64,000 nt of DNA from Adenophora triphylla var. japonica (lineage: Eukaryota > Streptophyta > Magnoliopsida > Asterales > Campanulaceae). Position 1 is the stretch's first letter. Each line of letters opens with the position of its first letter. Positions 21,050-33,263 of this stretch are shown piece after piece. The stretch covers positions 1 through 64,000 of the forward strand of contig JAFEMH010003606.1 of the NCBI GenBank assembly GCA_022495995.1, given 5' to 3'. The notes under the pieces are model-generated. The model was not told where the DNA came from, did no database searches, and saw nothing but the letters and a program-made list of their open reading frames with translations. Position numbers and translations under genes: made by a program.

Positions 21050-21940
21050 ACTATTTCTTGAAAATAAAATTCAAGTTCTGTTAAATTCATAAATGTCTAC
21101 AGGGTTATAATTGCAACTATAGACAATTTATACGTAAGCGGTTACGTATGTTCTGTTTTCTCTCTGTGAATCCTTCTCCTTTTTTGTATTCTTGTTATCT
21201 TGAGGGTGAAAGTGAAAGGCGAAAGCTTATGTATTCCCAACTCTTTGTGCTCAAGTTGTAATAACAAAAACTTGGTTTTTGAAACTGTTTTGTTCTTCTA
21301 CGTTTCCAAATTTTAGACGCCTTTGATTATTTGAAACAGAAGAACGAGGTTCTTTGGATAGTGTAATCACTGTATTATGGTTCTTGTTTTTTTGCTATTA
21401 CTTCCAGCAGATTCCTGCAAGTTATAATCCTTGCAAGTTGCAGCAGTACAGAAATGCAAAAGGCAATTAAAAGAAACCAGATTATCGCCCTGCTATCAAG
21501 CCTGTGGTATATGCATCAGAATTGTTTGTTCGAACTGAACTAGAAAAATTATCTGAATTAGTGTCTGTGTAACTAAGGTTTACCTCTTCATTATCTCCAT
21601 TCACGGGTATTTGATTAGCTTGAATTTGAAGTGGTCCTTGCGGGTTTCCAAGAACTGTTGAAGAGTATCTATCTATGGGATTCATTGCAGAAGATGCACT
21701 TGCACGGAAATTGCAGGCTGGAAAGTGGAACATCTACATTTTTTAGCTTTATTTTTTGATGTATTCAAGCTGTTGTACTCTGTTTTCTTGGAGCCTGGAA
21801 GGCTATGGATGAAATAATGATGCAAATGTTAGTATTGCTACCATGTACTATTACTCAAGATTCATGAATACAAAACATTTGCTCTAGCTTTATATTTTTC
21901 TTGCCATACATGTTAATATGGTTCTCAAATCTTAATATAA
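21050..21940. other. Unassigned DNA with one unrecognised minus ORF
   Basis: A minus ORF of 83 aa (21482-21733) is serine/asparagine-rich and could be an exon, but I do not recognise it. Nothing else supportable. Confidence 0.3.
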
Positions 21941-21977
21941 CTTCTTTTTCCTTATTGAAGACACACGGCCACGGAAG

Positions 21978-22060
21978 GCCGCCTGTTACTAAAGAAACTT
22001 GTGTGGCACAATATACACTTGGGTTTAGAAGGTCTTTTCTGTTTACGGATTTGACCCCTT
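21978..22060 (+). pseudogene. Possible degenerate U5 snRNA fragment
   Basis: GCCTGTTACTAAAGAAAC is followed by diverged sequence ending in AAGGTCTTTTCTGTTTACGG and TTTGACCCC. In the same order the U5 gene at 23434 has GCCTTTTACTAAAGAATAC, then GAGGGTCTTTCCTTTATGG, then ATTGACCCC. The Sm site is lost and there is no USE. Copy 2 keeps only the first part (45060-45082). Confidence 0.45.
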
Positions 22061-22133
22061 GACCAGAAATAGAAAGGTTACGAGCTTAGAATTCATGAAG
22101 TACAAGGGTGTGATCGTGTACTACTTCGAGTCA

Positions 22134-22435
22134 TCTATAGTATAAATGAGGGAAGGTTGGCACTGTTCCATGAACAGTTCCATCCGCCAACTTTACCGTT
22201 TTGCCCCCACTATTTTATCACTTTCCCATTTTACCCTCCCTTTAAATTTTTTTTTTTTTTAAAAACACACACATACCCTTCTCTCTCTCTCTCTTCATTC
22301 AGTTTGAATTTCAAAATGGAGGAACTATTTGGTCCCTCACATTTTGCCCAAAAAAAAAAAATTTTTTTTTAATTTAAAAAAAAAAAAAATTAAAAAAAAA
22401 AAAAAAAAACGTGGCGCTTGGACACGAGGCACTAG
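22134..22435 (+). mobile_element. Non-autonomous Helitron (302 bp) with clean empty site
   Basis: Starts A|TCTATAGTATAAAT and ends CACTAG|T. A small CGTG/CACG hairpin lies just before the end. Removing it gives GAGTCATTCATGTATATTATG, and copy 2 (45919-45940) has the matching uninterrupted site with two changes. No target duplication, as expected for Helitrons. The element at 55993-56213 belongs to the same family. Confidence 0.8.
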
Positions 22436-22774
22436 TTCATGTATATTATGGGGATTAAAATCAACACTTCGAGTCCTTCATGTATATTATGGGGATTAAA
22501 ATCAAAATATTGTTTCATAATTGCAGAAATGGAAAAGAAGCAAAACAACAAATGTGTTATAAACAAACCCTTGTTCACAAAAATTGAAGCAAGAAGTTAA
22601 AGTTTGAAAATATCTGTTTGAATTCCAAGTTCATAGGAGTATAACATATCTCTTATTAACCTAATGGGAAAAAAGACTTCATAAAAAAAAGTCAAACATT
22701 GTGACTTGTAACTATTAAAATTATCATTTTTTTTTTATAGAGCACAGTAAAAAGGAGTTGGAATGTCTCAAAAA

Positions 22775-22846
22775 GGGGCATTCCGAGAATCGAACTCGGG
22801 ACCTCTCGCACCCAAAGCGAGAATCATACCACTAGACCAAATGCCC
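22775..22846 (-). tRNA. tRNA-Pro (anticodon UGG), duplication copy 1
   Basis: A 72-nt cloverleaf on the minus strand: acceptor GGGCATT/AATGCCC, A box TGGTCTAGTGGTA, anticodon arm CTCGC-TTTGGGT-GCGAG with TGG at positions 34-36, B box GTTCGATTC. A TTTTT Pol III terminator follows at once (22774-22770). No intron. It decodes proline CCA and, by wobble, other CCN codons. Confidence 0.96.
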
Positions 22847-23359
22847 ACATCCATATATTTTTGTTTGTCATATTAAAAGTATAATTATATAATAATTTCT
22901 GTACAATGCAAATGTAAGTAAGACAAGACAGACTTGTGAGTACAGATCTGTTCCATTTCATTGATTCAAGAAATTATTTAGTGTAGAATCTTTTAAACAT
23001 AAAAGGACCAACTCCCCCCCCCCCTGGGCGAATTGGTGCAAATCCGCCAACAATTTCCAAAATATTACTTGAACGCGTTCTTTATCATCACAACTAGTAA
23101 CTTGAATGTTCAAGTCCACTATCTGTTCCTCTTATCCATGGCATTAGAGGGAGTAATTATTGATAACCATTGTTCTAAACTGGAGCATGTTTTGTTTTCC
23201 ATTAATGGTAGATGAGGAGTCTGACAACATAAGAAGTTCCTTCTGAAGTCTTAACACTTCCGGATCAGCGCTGGAAATTAGCTCATGGACTGCAATACAA
23301 TGCTTGATCATACAGTAAGAAAGTGAGCTTGCACACTGGCGCCTCCTGATTGATACTTA

Positions 23360-23410
23360 TCCCACATCGTTTAGTTAGTGAAGTGAAAAGTAAGCAAAGC
23401 TAATAGATAA
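23360..23410 (+). promoter_or_regulatory. U5 snRNA promoter: USE plus TATA variant
   Basis: TCCCACATCG (23360-23369) is an exact plant USE; TAATAGATAA (23401-23410) lies 31 bp further on at the Pol II snRNA spacing, about 25 bp before the inferred U5 start. Confidence 0.8.
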
Positions 23411-23433
23411 GAAAGCTTGAGAGGTTGGATGAA

Positions 23434-23562
23434 AGCACGCAGCCATGCAATGAGCACAAAGCGAACTATTCTTTCGCCTTTTACTAAAGAATACCGTGTG
23501 CTCGTTGTATGAAGTGGCATACGCTTATTTTTGGAGGGTCTTTCCTTTATGGATTGACCCCT
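23434..23562 (+). ncRNA. U5: U5 spliceosomal snRNA
   Basis: The invariant loop I, CTTTCGCCTTTTACTAAAG (23471-23489; loop GCCTTTTAC), is closed by ATTCTTT/AAAGAAT, and a lower stem pairs ATGCAATGAGCAC with GTGCTCGTTGTAT. An Sm site ATTTTTGG (23527-23534) and a 3' stem (GAGGGTC with GACCCCTT) follow. U5 aligns the two exons in the spliceosome. Start and end are inferred from the promoter spacing and the last stem, so they may be off by a few bases. The gene lies only in duplication copy 1; the matching part of copy 2 (about 46356) is deleted. Confidence 0.93.
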
Positions 23563-24607
23563 TTTATATCTTCAATGTTTATGAAGTTCCTAACAGAGGG
23601 TTGACCGATTTGTTCAAAGGGTACATAGCAGTTGGACCTGTAAAAACCAATGAACCTGCAAATGCTTGTGCCCAAAAGAAGGGTCAATGAACCTGCAAAA
23701 CTTATGCCCCATTAATGTTAAAAAAATAATTCAAATTTGTTCTTGATTAATTAAAACTAAATTTGAATTTTTTTCGAACATTCATTTTGGGGAACCGGGT
23801 AGAGGTAGTATAATGTAGAAAAACAGGTTCTCACAAAGAGAGATCATTCTGGCCCCTTTTAAGTGTCATACTACAATGGATGTTTTGGACACGAAAATAA
23901 ATTTTGGCATCTACTTTTTAAGACGTTGGGATTTCTCAAGCTCAACCCATAAGTTTCGGCCTTATATGGGACAAAATATCACTCCCGTTCCCAAAAATGA
24001 ATGTCCAATATTCAAATTTACACTTGATAAAAAGCAATTTTTTTTTTTTTGGACACTTCTGGATTTAATGCAAAAGGCAATACAGTTTAAGAGCCTAAAT
24101 GAGATTATAATGGAAGTTTAGGTAACTAAAATACATTTTGGCCTGACCTGGACTTTCATAATATTGGAAGACATTGAATTCTAAGCAACAATAATAACTT
24201 TTCTATATTTTATAATGAATCATTTAAAAGATAATATGAAATAGATAGGAGGGGTAACCATTAACAGTTTGATTTCCACAAATGGTGACTGAAGCATGTC
24301 AATATCATCATCTCAAACAAGGCTCAATCTTTGACAGTCTAGTGATGTAGATTTTTACATTGGTCTCCTTACAAGCAAGTAGCATGAAGAACGTCTTAGC
24401 AAATTCTTTCTTACACCACTTGCACAATCCTAGAAAATACAAGTCCTGAAGCAACAGACCTTTATTGCAACCAAGGAATAAAAAAGAAAAAGAATTCGCA
24501 AAAAGGTTAAAAAAGGGACCAACCCTTGTAGGGAAATGGTATCAGAAACATGATGTGATTCTTCAGATACCGTGTTCTCCTTAATTTATCCACAGCAGAA
24601 CTCAAGC
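23563..24607. other. Duplicated non-coding DNA downstream of ISU1
   Basis: Shared with 46380-47137 at high similarity, including an AATGAACCTGCAAA repeat and a poly-T run. No gene is recognised; part will be ISU1 3' flank. Confidence 0.5.
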
Positions 24608-24761
24608 CTAAGCAGCCTTTTCGGTGGGAGCAGTATCAGCACTGGGACCCGCCTTTGCACGCTTTGCTTCAAAATCTTTCACGGCGGCCTTTATCGCGTG
24701 TTCAGCAAGCATGCTGCAGTGAAGTTTAACCGGAGGGAGAGACAAGTGCTTTGCGATTTCC
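24608..24761 (-). pseudogene. ISU1 pseudogene, exon 3 (copy 1)
   Basis: Minus strand reads EIAKHLSLPPVKLHCSMLAE, HAIKAAVKDFEAKRAKAG and PSADTAPTEKAA*, with an intact acceptor and stop. The LPPVK chaperone-binding motif and the third scaffold Cys are kept, but the Asp after SMLAE is His. Its exon 2 has been deleted: the exon 2 donor side (AACTTAC, to 25042) is fused directly to sequence that lies near 51594 in copy 2. Confidence 0.93.
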
Positions 24762-25156
24762 CTGCATCAAATACACCAATTGGTAGTTTAAACCTTCTCT
24801 ACTGATGCATCCTATGATCCTCGTGACAAAATTATTTTAAAGTGAAACTGCTAATTGGTAGCACAACTTGTGACAGACCATCAATAGCACCCCCAACACA
24901 GGTTAGAAAGAGCACAAAACTAAACAGGTGCATATATGTCAGTTATAGAGCAAAACTGAATCCCATGAAAATATATATGAATAAACTGATACGCAAAAGA
25001 GTATTTACATGTCTTAGTTAATAAAAGAGGAACGGAACTTACGAAACATTCCAATTTGCATCAATACATTCCTACTTTTGGAAGAGGAGAAACTTGACAT
25101 AACAATGGGGAAGCATAGCTCGAATTTTGAAATGTGATTCTAGTTTTAAGGATAAC

Positions 25157-25988
25157 TGATGAGCCCGGATCTACTGGACCGGGCCCGCGCTCGGTCTAGC
25201 CCAAGGAATCAGTGACGTGGCAGTTCCTAGACCGCTGGAGGGAAGACCGCGGACAAATAGGCCCTTGTGGTCAAGACCGTGTCCCTCCTCGCATCATTCT
25301 CTTCGAGGACCATTGGGACCACTTCATTTGGATCCGTGCCCGCATGAGTCATGCCGCATCAACCGTGCTCGCGTCATATATCTTTGACCGCGGGCACAAC
25401 GTTGACCCGCGGGCACATCTTGCTTCCCGGTTAATGTCAAGCCTTGCGAGCAAGTTAGCTTGCGCTCTCGACGGGCCACTTGCCGGCTCCCCATCACGCA
25501 TTCAATGCGGCTCGGTCAGCGCCTACTATTCCATTTAATGCAATAAGCCGGCTACACGGCTCATGTCCCTTTCGGCCATGTCCCCCAGACGATCAATGTT
25601 CCCTCCCCGACGGGACCAATTAGGCTGCGGACACGTGTAGGCGGTCAAATACCAAAGTGCCCCCTGAGGTGATCTCATTGCTTACCTCAACAAGCACCAT
25701 GGCATTGCCTATAAATAGAAGGCCTTTACCCCCTTGGGCAAGGTAAGTTCCATATACAATTGAGTAAGCTCTTTTACTCTCTAAACCTAAACACACACAC
25801 ACTCCAAAGGTATTCAAAGCCTTATTACTCAGTATTCTTACTCTCGCGAGGGCTGAGTTGGAGTAACATCCAACTTTGACCTTAACGGTGCTTGTTTGTG
25901 TTGTGATCTAGGTACACAAAACCACCAAATATATCCTAGCCAGATATCCTTGAACCGCTCCTGACCCCGAAAAGCTGTGGCGTCATCA
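25157..25988 (+). repeat. 5' LTR of Ty3/gypsy element
   Basis: Begins TGATGAGCCC, ends GCGTCATCA. TATAAATAG near 25709 is the likely promoter TATA box. Confidence 0.93.
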
Positions 25989-25989
25989 G

Positions 25990-26009
25990 TGGTTCCATTG
26001 CCGGGAATC
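25990..26009 (+). other. Primer-binding site, tRNA-Glu type
   Basis: TGGTTCCATTGCCGGGAATC is complementary, with one mismatch, to the 3' end of a plant tRNA-Glu as I recall it (TGGTTCCGTTGCCGGGA). Confidence 0.65.
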
Positions 26010-26208
26010 AGCATGTCTTTCGTTTCTCGTTAAAAAATCTTTTGTTTTCAAGGCACCTCACGTGTCCTAAACAAATTCTGTGCCGAAAGGCTCTTCTATT
26101 TTACATCACTAAGTTTTTCCCATTTAAAACTTTTGTTTTCAGACACACCTTGTAGTCTAAACAAGCGGCGCAAAAGACACTTCTTTTCGGTTGTTTTCGT
26201 CTTTACGA

Positions 26209-27480
26209 GACATGTCTCAAATTACTAAAAATGCTGGTCATTTGACCATAGAGGAGGAGAACCAAGCCGAACCCTCCAACAACAATAGGGAAAGGCAAAC
26301 CAACTCTGTCTTCAACAGAATGGGGGCCCATTCTCAGCCTCAAAAATCCCCAGCTCAACGAGTTCTCCACCGGTTAGCAAGGAAGCCCGTCTTTGAGAAA
26401 GCCCAAGCCCTACTAAACACTAGCCCAAAAACTCCCCAAGCTCGCATAAAAACACCAATCGACCACCCCACTTTCCCCGTAACAAATCCTGAGAAGGAAG
26501 GAAATCCTAGCCTCCAAATCCAAACCGGTCGCGGAGGCCACGGCCATCAACGACGGAGATGGAAATATTTGAAATAGAGGCCAATGGAGGGCTACGGTTC
26601 CCTCGAGGGTCACAAAGGTTCTCCCAGCGAGCTCCCGCTCACTCGCTTGCTAGTCAAGTTGTGGGGGCAAACCGGGTTGACCCGGCCACTTGGCGCGGAC
26701 GGCCAGGCCGGACGGAGCGTGGTGCATGTAGATGATAGCGAGGAAAGGGGGAAGAGGCACAGATCAAATCGCCGTGCGAAGTCCAAAGCCGACCCTTGGC
26801 TCCAGGTCCAAGGAGAAGGCCGTGGCTCCACGAGCTAAAAAGCAAAAGGTTGATGATCGAGAACCCGAGTTTGTGGAATTCATGCAGAAGATGTGGGAAA
26901 CCCATCGGAAGGCTGCCCGAAGTGTGGCCGCACTATGGACGCCTTCGGCGATAAAATTGCGCGGGCACCGATCCGAGAAGAGCAAACCCCCGAGATGGAC
27001 ACCTATGACGGATCCAAAAATGCCAAGAGTCATATGGGAAGATTTGAGGAGCCGAGATGGCTTTATTCTCCGCGGATGAGTCGGTGATGTCTGCAAAGCC
27101 TTAGGCTGCGACCTTCACTAGCAAGGCCCTATCTTGGATGCTAGCCCTCAAGCCCCAGGTGTATCCGGTCATTCGATCGGTTCGTAGTCCTCTTCCTCAA
27201 TGCCTTTTCTTGGAGCTGAGTGTGCCGCTAGACCAAAGACAGATCTTGTCCGTGTCAAGCGAGGCACCAAATGAGCCTACAAAAGATTATATATCCCGGT
27301 TCGGGAAAGGTGAGCGAGAGATTGTGGACTGGACGAGAGTGATATCGAGACTATGTTTTGAGGGTGGCCTCAGTAACTCCTTCCTCAAAATGAATTTTGC
27401 CTCCAAAGAAACCTAAATCGGTGGAGGAAATGTATGAAAGGGCCTCGGCCATTGCCTCGCCGAAGAGCCTAGTGTGCCGC
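26209..27480 (+). pseudogene. Ty3/gypsy gag remnants
   Basis: A first ORF from ATG 26209 (MSQITKNAGHLTIEEENQAE...) runs to 26577, then gag continues in other frames: EFVEFMQKMWETHRKA (~26870), DTYDGSKNAKSH (~27000; the gag core is normally YDGTxDPxxH), PTKDYISRF (~27270). Frameshifts every 100-300 bp make it non-functional. Confidence 0.75.
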
Positions 27481-27899
27481 TCCACGAGCTTCTGCGAAAG
27501 AAAGGATAAGCCAAGTCCGGAGACCACCCCAGAGCACTGCTCATACCAATAATCGGGCAAAAGCAGAGGCCGGGGATCGGAAAGGCTCAAAAAGCCGTGG
27601 CGAAACGGTTTACACGAGCTCACCGACCCAAGGGTGGTGATCATGAGAGCCTCGGACTTTCCTCCTCCTCCCCCATTAGCTTCGAAAGCCAAATGAGAGG
27701 AGTAGACTTAAATTACGTGAGTTTCACAACGACCACGGGCACGGGCGAGGATTGTTTCCAGTGGCGAGTAATCCAGCGAGAAAATTAATAACGGGGAGCT
27801 AACCAAGTGGGTTAAGGGAAACAATCTTGCCCCGATAACAATGATCGGCGGCGGGCACGACACACGCGGGGACCAGGACGGGGAATGAAAGAGATAATA

Positions 27900-30800
27900 A
27901 TGATGACGATTTTGGGGACTATGACATTAACTTCATTGGGGAGGAACCTCCCACTAGTAGGCGATTGTATCTCCAAATTCGGACATTAGAGAAGGTTTTC
28001 TCCATCCCCGCCACGGCCGGAGGAAGAGCAGAAATTGGGTTCAAAAGGAGTGAGCTTGCCTCCACCCTTTTCATTCCACACGGCCACTCACCCTCGGAAT
28101 GAGAATCAACCGGGCAAACATAGGCCGTGTGTTGGTAGATCTTGGAGGCGCCCGCGACATACTCTATTACCATACTTTGATCGGAATGAGAATGACGGAA
28201 GCACATCTCACTCCATATGCGGGTATGCTCGAAGGCTTCACAAACCACGCTGTAAGGGTAAAGGGGACGATTGTGTTTGACGTAGCTATTGGAGAAAAAC
28301 CCATGCAGAAGACGGCCAAGATAACTTTCATGGTGGTCGACCTTCCTTCCCAATACAATGCCATTCTCGCCGTAGCTTGCTCGAGCCGAATTGGGAATAG
28401 TTGCGTCCGTCCCCCACCAAAGGGTGAAATTTAACACCCGGGCGGGGTTGCTACCATCAAGAACCGGCCGGGAGATTCCTCCGAGCACTTTGGAGGAAAA
28501 AAGGAAAGAACGAAAGGCGGACATCACACGCATGAGATAGATGGCGAGGACAAAAATATAGAGGGAAAGGGCGAGGACAAGTCAAAGAAGGGGAAAGCCC
28601 TTGCACTACCGCCGCCACCCGTCCCAATTGGCATGCTTTCTTTCCATTCCACTAAGGTGGAGCTCAAAATGAGCAGAAAATCAAAGCGGTTAGGCTGCCT
28701 GTTGAGGAGGATATATTGATCGAGGAATAGAGGGGAAATTGGACCGTGAAATCGTATATTCAATGGCAACAACGGCCAGAAGCTCGGAGTCGGCCCCCCA
28801 ACTATTGTCATTGATTCCCTGCACAATCGTGAAATCGGCGACCTTCAACCTAACGACGAGCTCGAGGAGGTGGTAATCAATCCCCACTTCCCGAGCAAAC
28901 GAGTTAAGGTTGGGTGGAAATTCACGGCGAGGAAAGAAGGATACTTATTGAGTTCCTTAGAGCAAATTGCGATGTGTTCGCTTGGAGGGTGGAAGATATG
29001 CAAGGCATCGGCGAGGACGTGATCCTCCATAAAATCAACGATGACCCCTCCTTCAAAAACATTCACCGAGAAATCCAGATATTTCTCCCCAGGAGAAAGA
29101 GATTGCCATCAAGGAAGAGGTGGAAAAGTTGCTAAAGCGGGGATAATAAAGGAGATCTCCTACCCCAGTGGGTGGCCAATGTGGTCGTGGTTAAGAAATC
29201 CATGGCAAATGGAGGATGTGCGTTGATTTCACCGATCTCAACAAGGCATGCCCCAAAGATTGCTTCCCTCTTCCTCGCATAGGCAGATTGGTGGATTCTA
29301 TGGCCGGACACGAGTTCTAAGCTTCATTGATGCCTACTCAGGCTACCACCGGATCCAGATGGCTCCACGAAGATGTCCGCTCTGTAGCCTTCATTCTTTG
29401 CGGGCAAGACATCTTGCTACACTATGATGCCCTTTGGGCTAAAAAATGCGGGAGCCACATATCGGCGCATGGTCAATCTGGTCTTTAAAAACCAACTAGG
29501 CAGAAATGCGGAGGCCTACATTGACGACATGGTCATAAAAACTAAGGAAAACTCCCACGAGCTCGATGTGGAGGAAACCTTCAAAAACTTGCGCCATAAC
29601 GGCATGAAGCTAAACCCCTTAAGTGCGCTTTCGGGGTCAAGGCGGGCAAGTTCCTCGGATTCATGGTCAACCAAAGAGGGATAGAGGCTAATCCAGAGAA
29701 AATCCAGGCCCTATTAGACATGAAACCTCCTGCTGCGTGAAGGATGTACAAAAACTTCAATGGTCGCATCACCGCACTTGGCCGCTTCATCTCGCGGTCG
29801 GCCAGAGATGCCTCCCCTTCTTCAAAACTCTCAAAGGGGGAAGAGAGGCTGATGAATTTACATGGAGCACCTTTGGGTGCCATCGGGCTTTTGAAGAAGT
29901 CAAGACATACCTCGGGCGGCCACCTCTGCTCGGCGGCCGGTGCCGGAGAAGAGCTTTTACGTATTTAGCCGTTCTTGATACGCGTGCAATTGTTCTTGTA
30001 AGGGAGGAGAATAACTCCCAAAAACCGGTTTATTATGTAAGTAAGGCCTTTGTCCGCCGTAGAAGGGCGTTATCTTAATATAGAAAAGTTAGCTTACGCC
30101 TTGCTTGTATACGCTCGAAAATTAAGAGCCTACTTTTACGCACATCCTATAAGCGTACTAACGGAGGCCCCGCTTAGAAAGGTTTTACATAAACCGAGTC
30201 CTCGGGGAGAATGCTAGCTTGGTCTATAGAGCTCACCGAGTTCCGGATCACCTACTCCCGAGAAAGACAATCAAAGCGCAGGCCTTAGTTGATTTTGTAG
30301 TAGAATCATCATTCAAATTAGCGGACGGCGACCTCGGAAAAAGAAAGCGAGCGAGAATCGAAGATGACCCAAAAAGCCCGAGCACGAAATTGTTCAACCA
30401 AGGGAGCGTCCGGAAGAGGTGTGGACTTTATATGTGGACGGCTCCGCGAGCAAGTTAATCAGTGGAGCGGGCATACTTCGATTGCGCCTGCGGGAGAAAT
30501 TCATGAGGGCCTTGAGGTTCAAGTTCGAGGCATCAAACAATCGGGCTGAATATGAAGCGATCATAGCGGGCATGGAGTGGCAAGAGACTTGGGAGTTCGA
30601 ATATTGAGATCAATAGTGACTCTCGGCTCATAGTTAATCAAATTAGGGGAGTATGATACTATCAACCCGGTACTAACTCGATCTTGTGACCTCGCAAAAA
30701 CCCTCATCAAAAATTTCACTTACTATGAAATTTGAACCAAGTCATGAGAGAGGACAATGTGGAGGGACCTCCTCTCAAGAATAACCGAGCAAGAAATTGG

Positions 30801-32100
30801 TGAGTTGGAGACAAATTGCCGAGATTGAATTCACGGAGAGACTGCTATAGATCGAATACGGATAAACAATATTGAGGATCAAGTAAGGAATTTGGGTGGA
30901 TGAAATGAAGGATTACATCGAGAAGCAAACCACTCCCGAGGATCCGGTAAAGGCTAGAGCCATCAGAACGGTGTCCATGAAATACCTCGTCCTCGATGGG
31001 GTGCTTTTCGGCGATCATTCACCAAGCCTTTACTAAGATGTGTTAAGACTCACATGGTCACCAACTTACTCTATGAGGTTCATGAAGGAGTTTGTGGCGG
31101 ACATCCAGTGCTCGCACCCTCTCGGACAAGATCAAATTCCAAGGATTCTTTTGGCCCACAATGAGAAGGGATGCGCGGGAGTATGTTAGAAAATGTGATA
31201 AGTGCCGAGAGATTTGCGGACATCCCTAGACTACCATCAACAGAGCGGACTTTGGTAGTACCATCGTGGCCGTTTGATACGTGGGGATAGATCTTATTGG
31301 ACCATTTCCAACGGCTAGAGGAAGCATCAAGTATCTTTGTGGTAGCCGTGGATTATTTTACCAAGTGGACGGAAGCAAAGGGCTTGGCCACCATTTCCGA
31401 GGATAACACTATCGGTTTGTCCACGACCACATCTATTGTCGATTTGGGGTTCCCCGAGCAATAATTTCGAGATAATGGCACCCAATTCTCCGCAAAATTC
31501 AACTGCTGAATGTGTGAGAATGAAGGTGCAACACCGTAAGTCCGCGATTGCCTATCCTCGTGGAAATGGTCAAGGCGAGGCTGCGAACAAGCTAGTCCTA
31601 AGCGCCTTAAAGAAAAATTTGGAAGGACGAGGAGGACGTTGGTTGGACGAGCTCCGGATCGCATTGTGGGTTGTCCGCACCACGATAAGAAATTCAACGG
31701 GAGAAACTCCCTTCTCGCTCACGTATGGGTCGAGAGGCAATGACTCCGGTTGAGGTAGCCACTGCCCTCGTACAGAGTCACATACTTCGACGAGTCTCAA
31801 AACGAGGCAAACGAGAAGATGTGACACTGGACGATCTCGAAGGAAAGAGAATGCGGGCACATGAAAAAATGGTGAACTACAAACAAAAAGCGAAGAAGCA
31901 TCATGATAAAAGAGTAAATAAGAGGAGTTTTTCGGTTGTAGGCTGGGTACTCGAAGCGTAGAAGTCCGAGGGACCCAACTGGTTTCAACAAGCCGTCCCC
32001 GAAATGGGAAGGTCCATATGAGGTCACAAAGATAGTCAAAGAGGGCACCTATATGTTGCGACCAAAAGAGGGAGAAGAGCTTAAGCACTCACTGGAATAG
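27900..32100 (+). pseudogene. Ty3/gypsy pol remnants: protease, RT, RNase H, integrase
   Basis: Ordered pieces: protease with VLVDLGGARDILYY (28120-28180; normally DGGSSADILY), reverse transcriptase with FGLKNAGATYRRMVNLVF (29428-29480) and AEAYIDDMVIKT (29510-29545), RNase H with YVDGSASK and NRAEYEAIIAGM (30425-30585), integrase with a zinc-binding-like YVRKCDKC segment (~31180), VDYFTKWTEAK-type coding (~31350) and YPRGNGQGEAANK (31553-31590). Many indels and stops. Confidence 0.85.
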
Positions 32101-33263
32101 CGACCACCTTAAGAGATACTTCTTTTGAAGTCTTTGTAATTTTGGAAGGAGTATAGACTATATATATATAAGGGAGAAGTTATCATCATATTTTGAGGCA
32201 AAAATCAATTCCCACCGGCCTCAAAAGCTAAGGTGGATGCCCGCGTGCGGATGCCGGTGAGTTCAAGAGCCAACATATGAGCTCCTGCTAACGATGCGCA
32301 AAGATCTAAGGATCCGCATGCCTATATATGTACAAAGATCCATTACGATCCGTACTATGATCGCGGGAGGACTCTCTCTGCTCGCGTAACACCACCAAGA
32401 ATAAGTGGATATAGATGAACGTAGGTACAAAGGCCATGATGCCCGTGCCTACGGACTCTACGTGGGGACAATGACACAAGTCAGGACCCACTAATTGCGC
32501 GAAGGACCCCGTTAGGGCCGTTACTCGCATGCCTGTATGTGACAAAGGCCTACATATAAGCCCGTTCACCAGATCGCCACGAGACCCTCACGAAAAACCC
32601 TAGGGAGTTTTGAATAAAGGGTCAAATAAGTGAGAACCTCCAATAAGGGGATACGAGATGCCGGGGGTTAAAGGGCCTCTATGCTAAAATATGCTCCTAC
32701 CTTTACATTGCGCGGACAATAGCCTCACGGCCACCTTACGCATGCCACATGAAGGTATGCTTGCCTTGGCTACTTTTGACTTATACCACAGCTCGCAAGG
32801 CTGGGAATAAGTGTAAATGGATGAGAGTGATCAAACTAGTTTAACAAAGCCAAATAGACAAGCTGGGGTCAGGACCCCTAACTTTGCCACAAGGCTAAAC
32901 AAACGCGATCATAGAAGAATAAGGCTGACTCTCACAAAAAACCTAAGGGTTTTGATAAAGAGTTAGGAAAACTCAAAAAATGCGGGCAAAGGGCCTACTA
33001 AGCTGCTGCCCGCAGAAGGAGAGTATAAAGTTAATTGCAAGTCAAAAACGCTGGAAAAAGTGGTAAGGCAAGAATGCAAGTATTAAGATGCTCGAAGATT
33101 GCCAAACTACTCAAAATAGCCTACGAGACAAGCAATTAAGATAAAAATAAAGGAGCCAAGTTGAGAAAAATGCTTCTATTAATGATTGAGAAAGTATTTA
33201 CAAATTCCTACACTATTACAAAAAGAGATCTTATTCTACTACAACAAGAAAAAGCAAAAAATC
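32101..33263. other. Non-coding internal region between pol and the antisense gene
   Basis: No domain is visible. A TATA-like run (TATATATATA near 32160) lies just after pol. GC content falls and no long ORF is present. Confidence 0.45.

Larger units (their letters stand above)
21925..25156. repeat. Segmental duplication copy 1, left part
   Basis: Matches 45008-51710 in the same order: a shared AATCTTAATATAACTTC segment, the EcoRI-site block at 22090, tRNA-Pro, a C-tract, the region 23570-24600 and ISU1 exon 3. It differs by its own Helitron (22134-22435), by having the U5 gene and by lacking ISU1 exon 2. Copy 1 continues after the Ty3/gypsy element at 38182. Confidence 0.88.
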
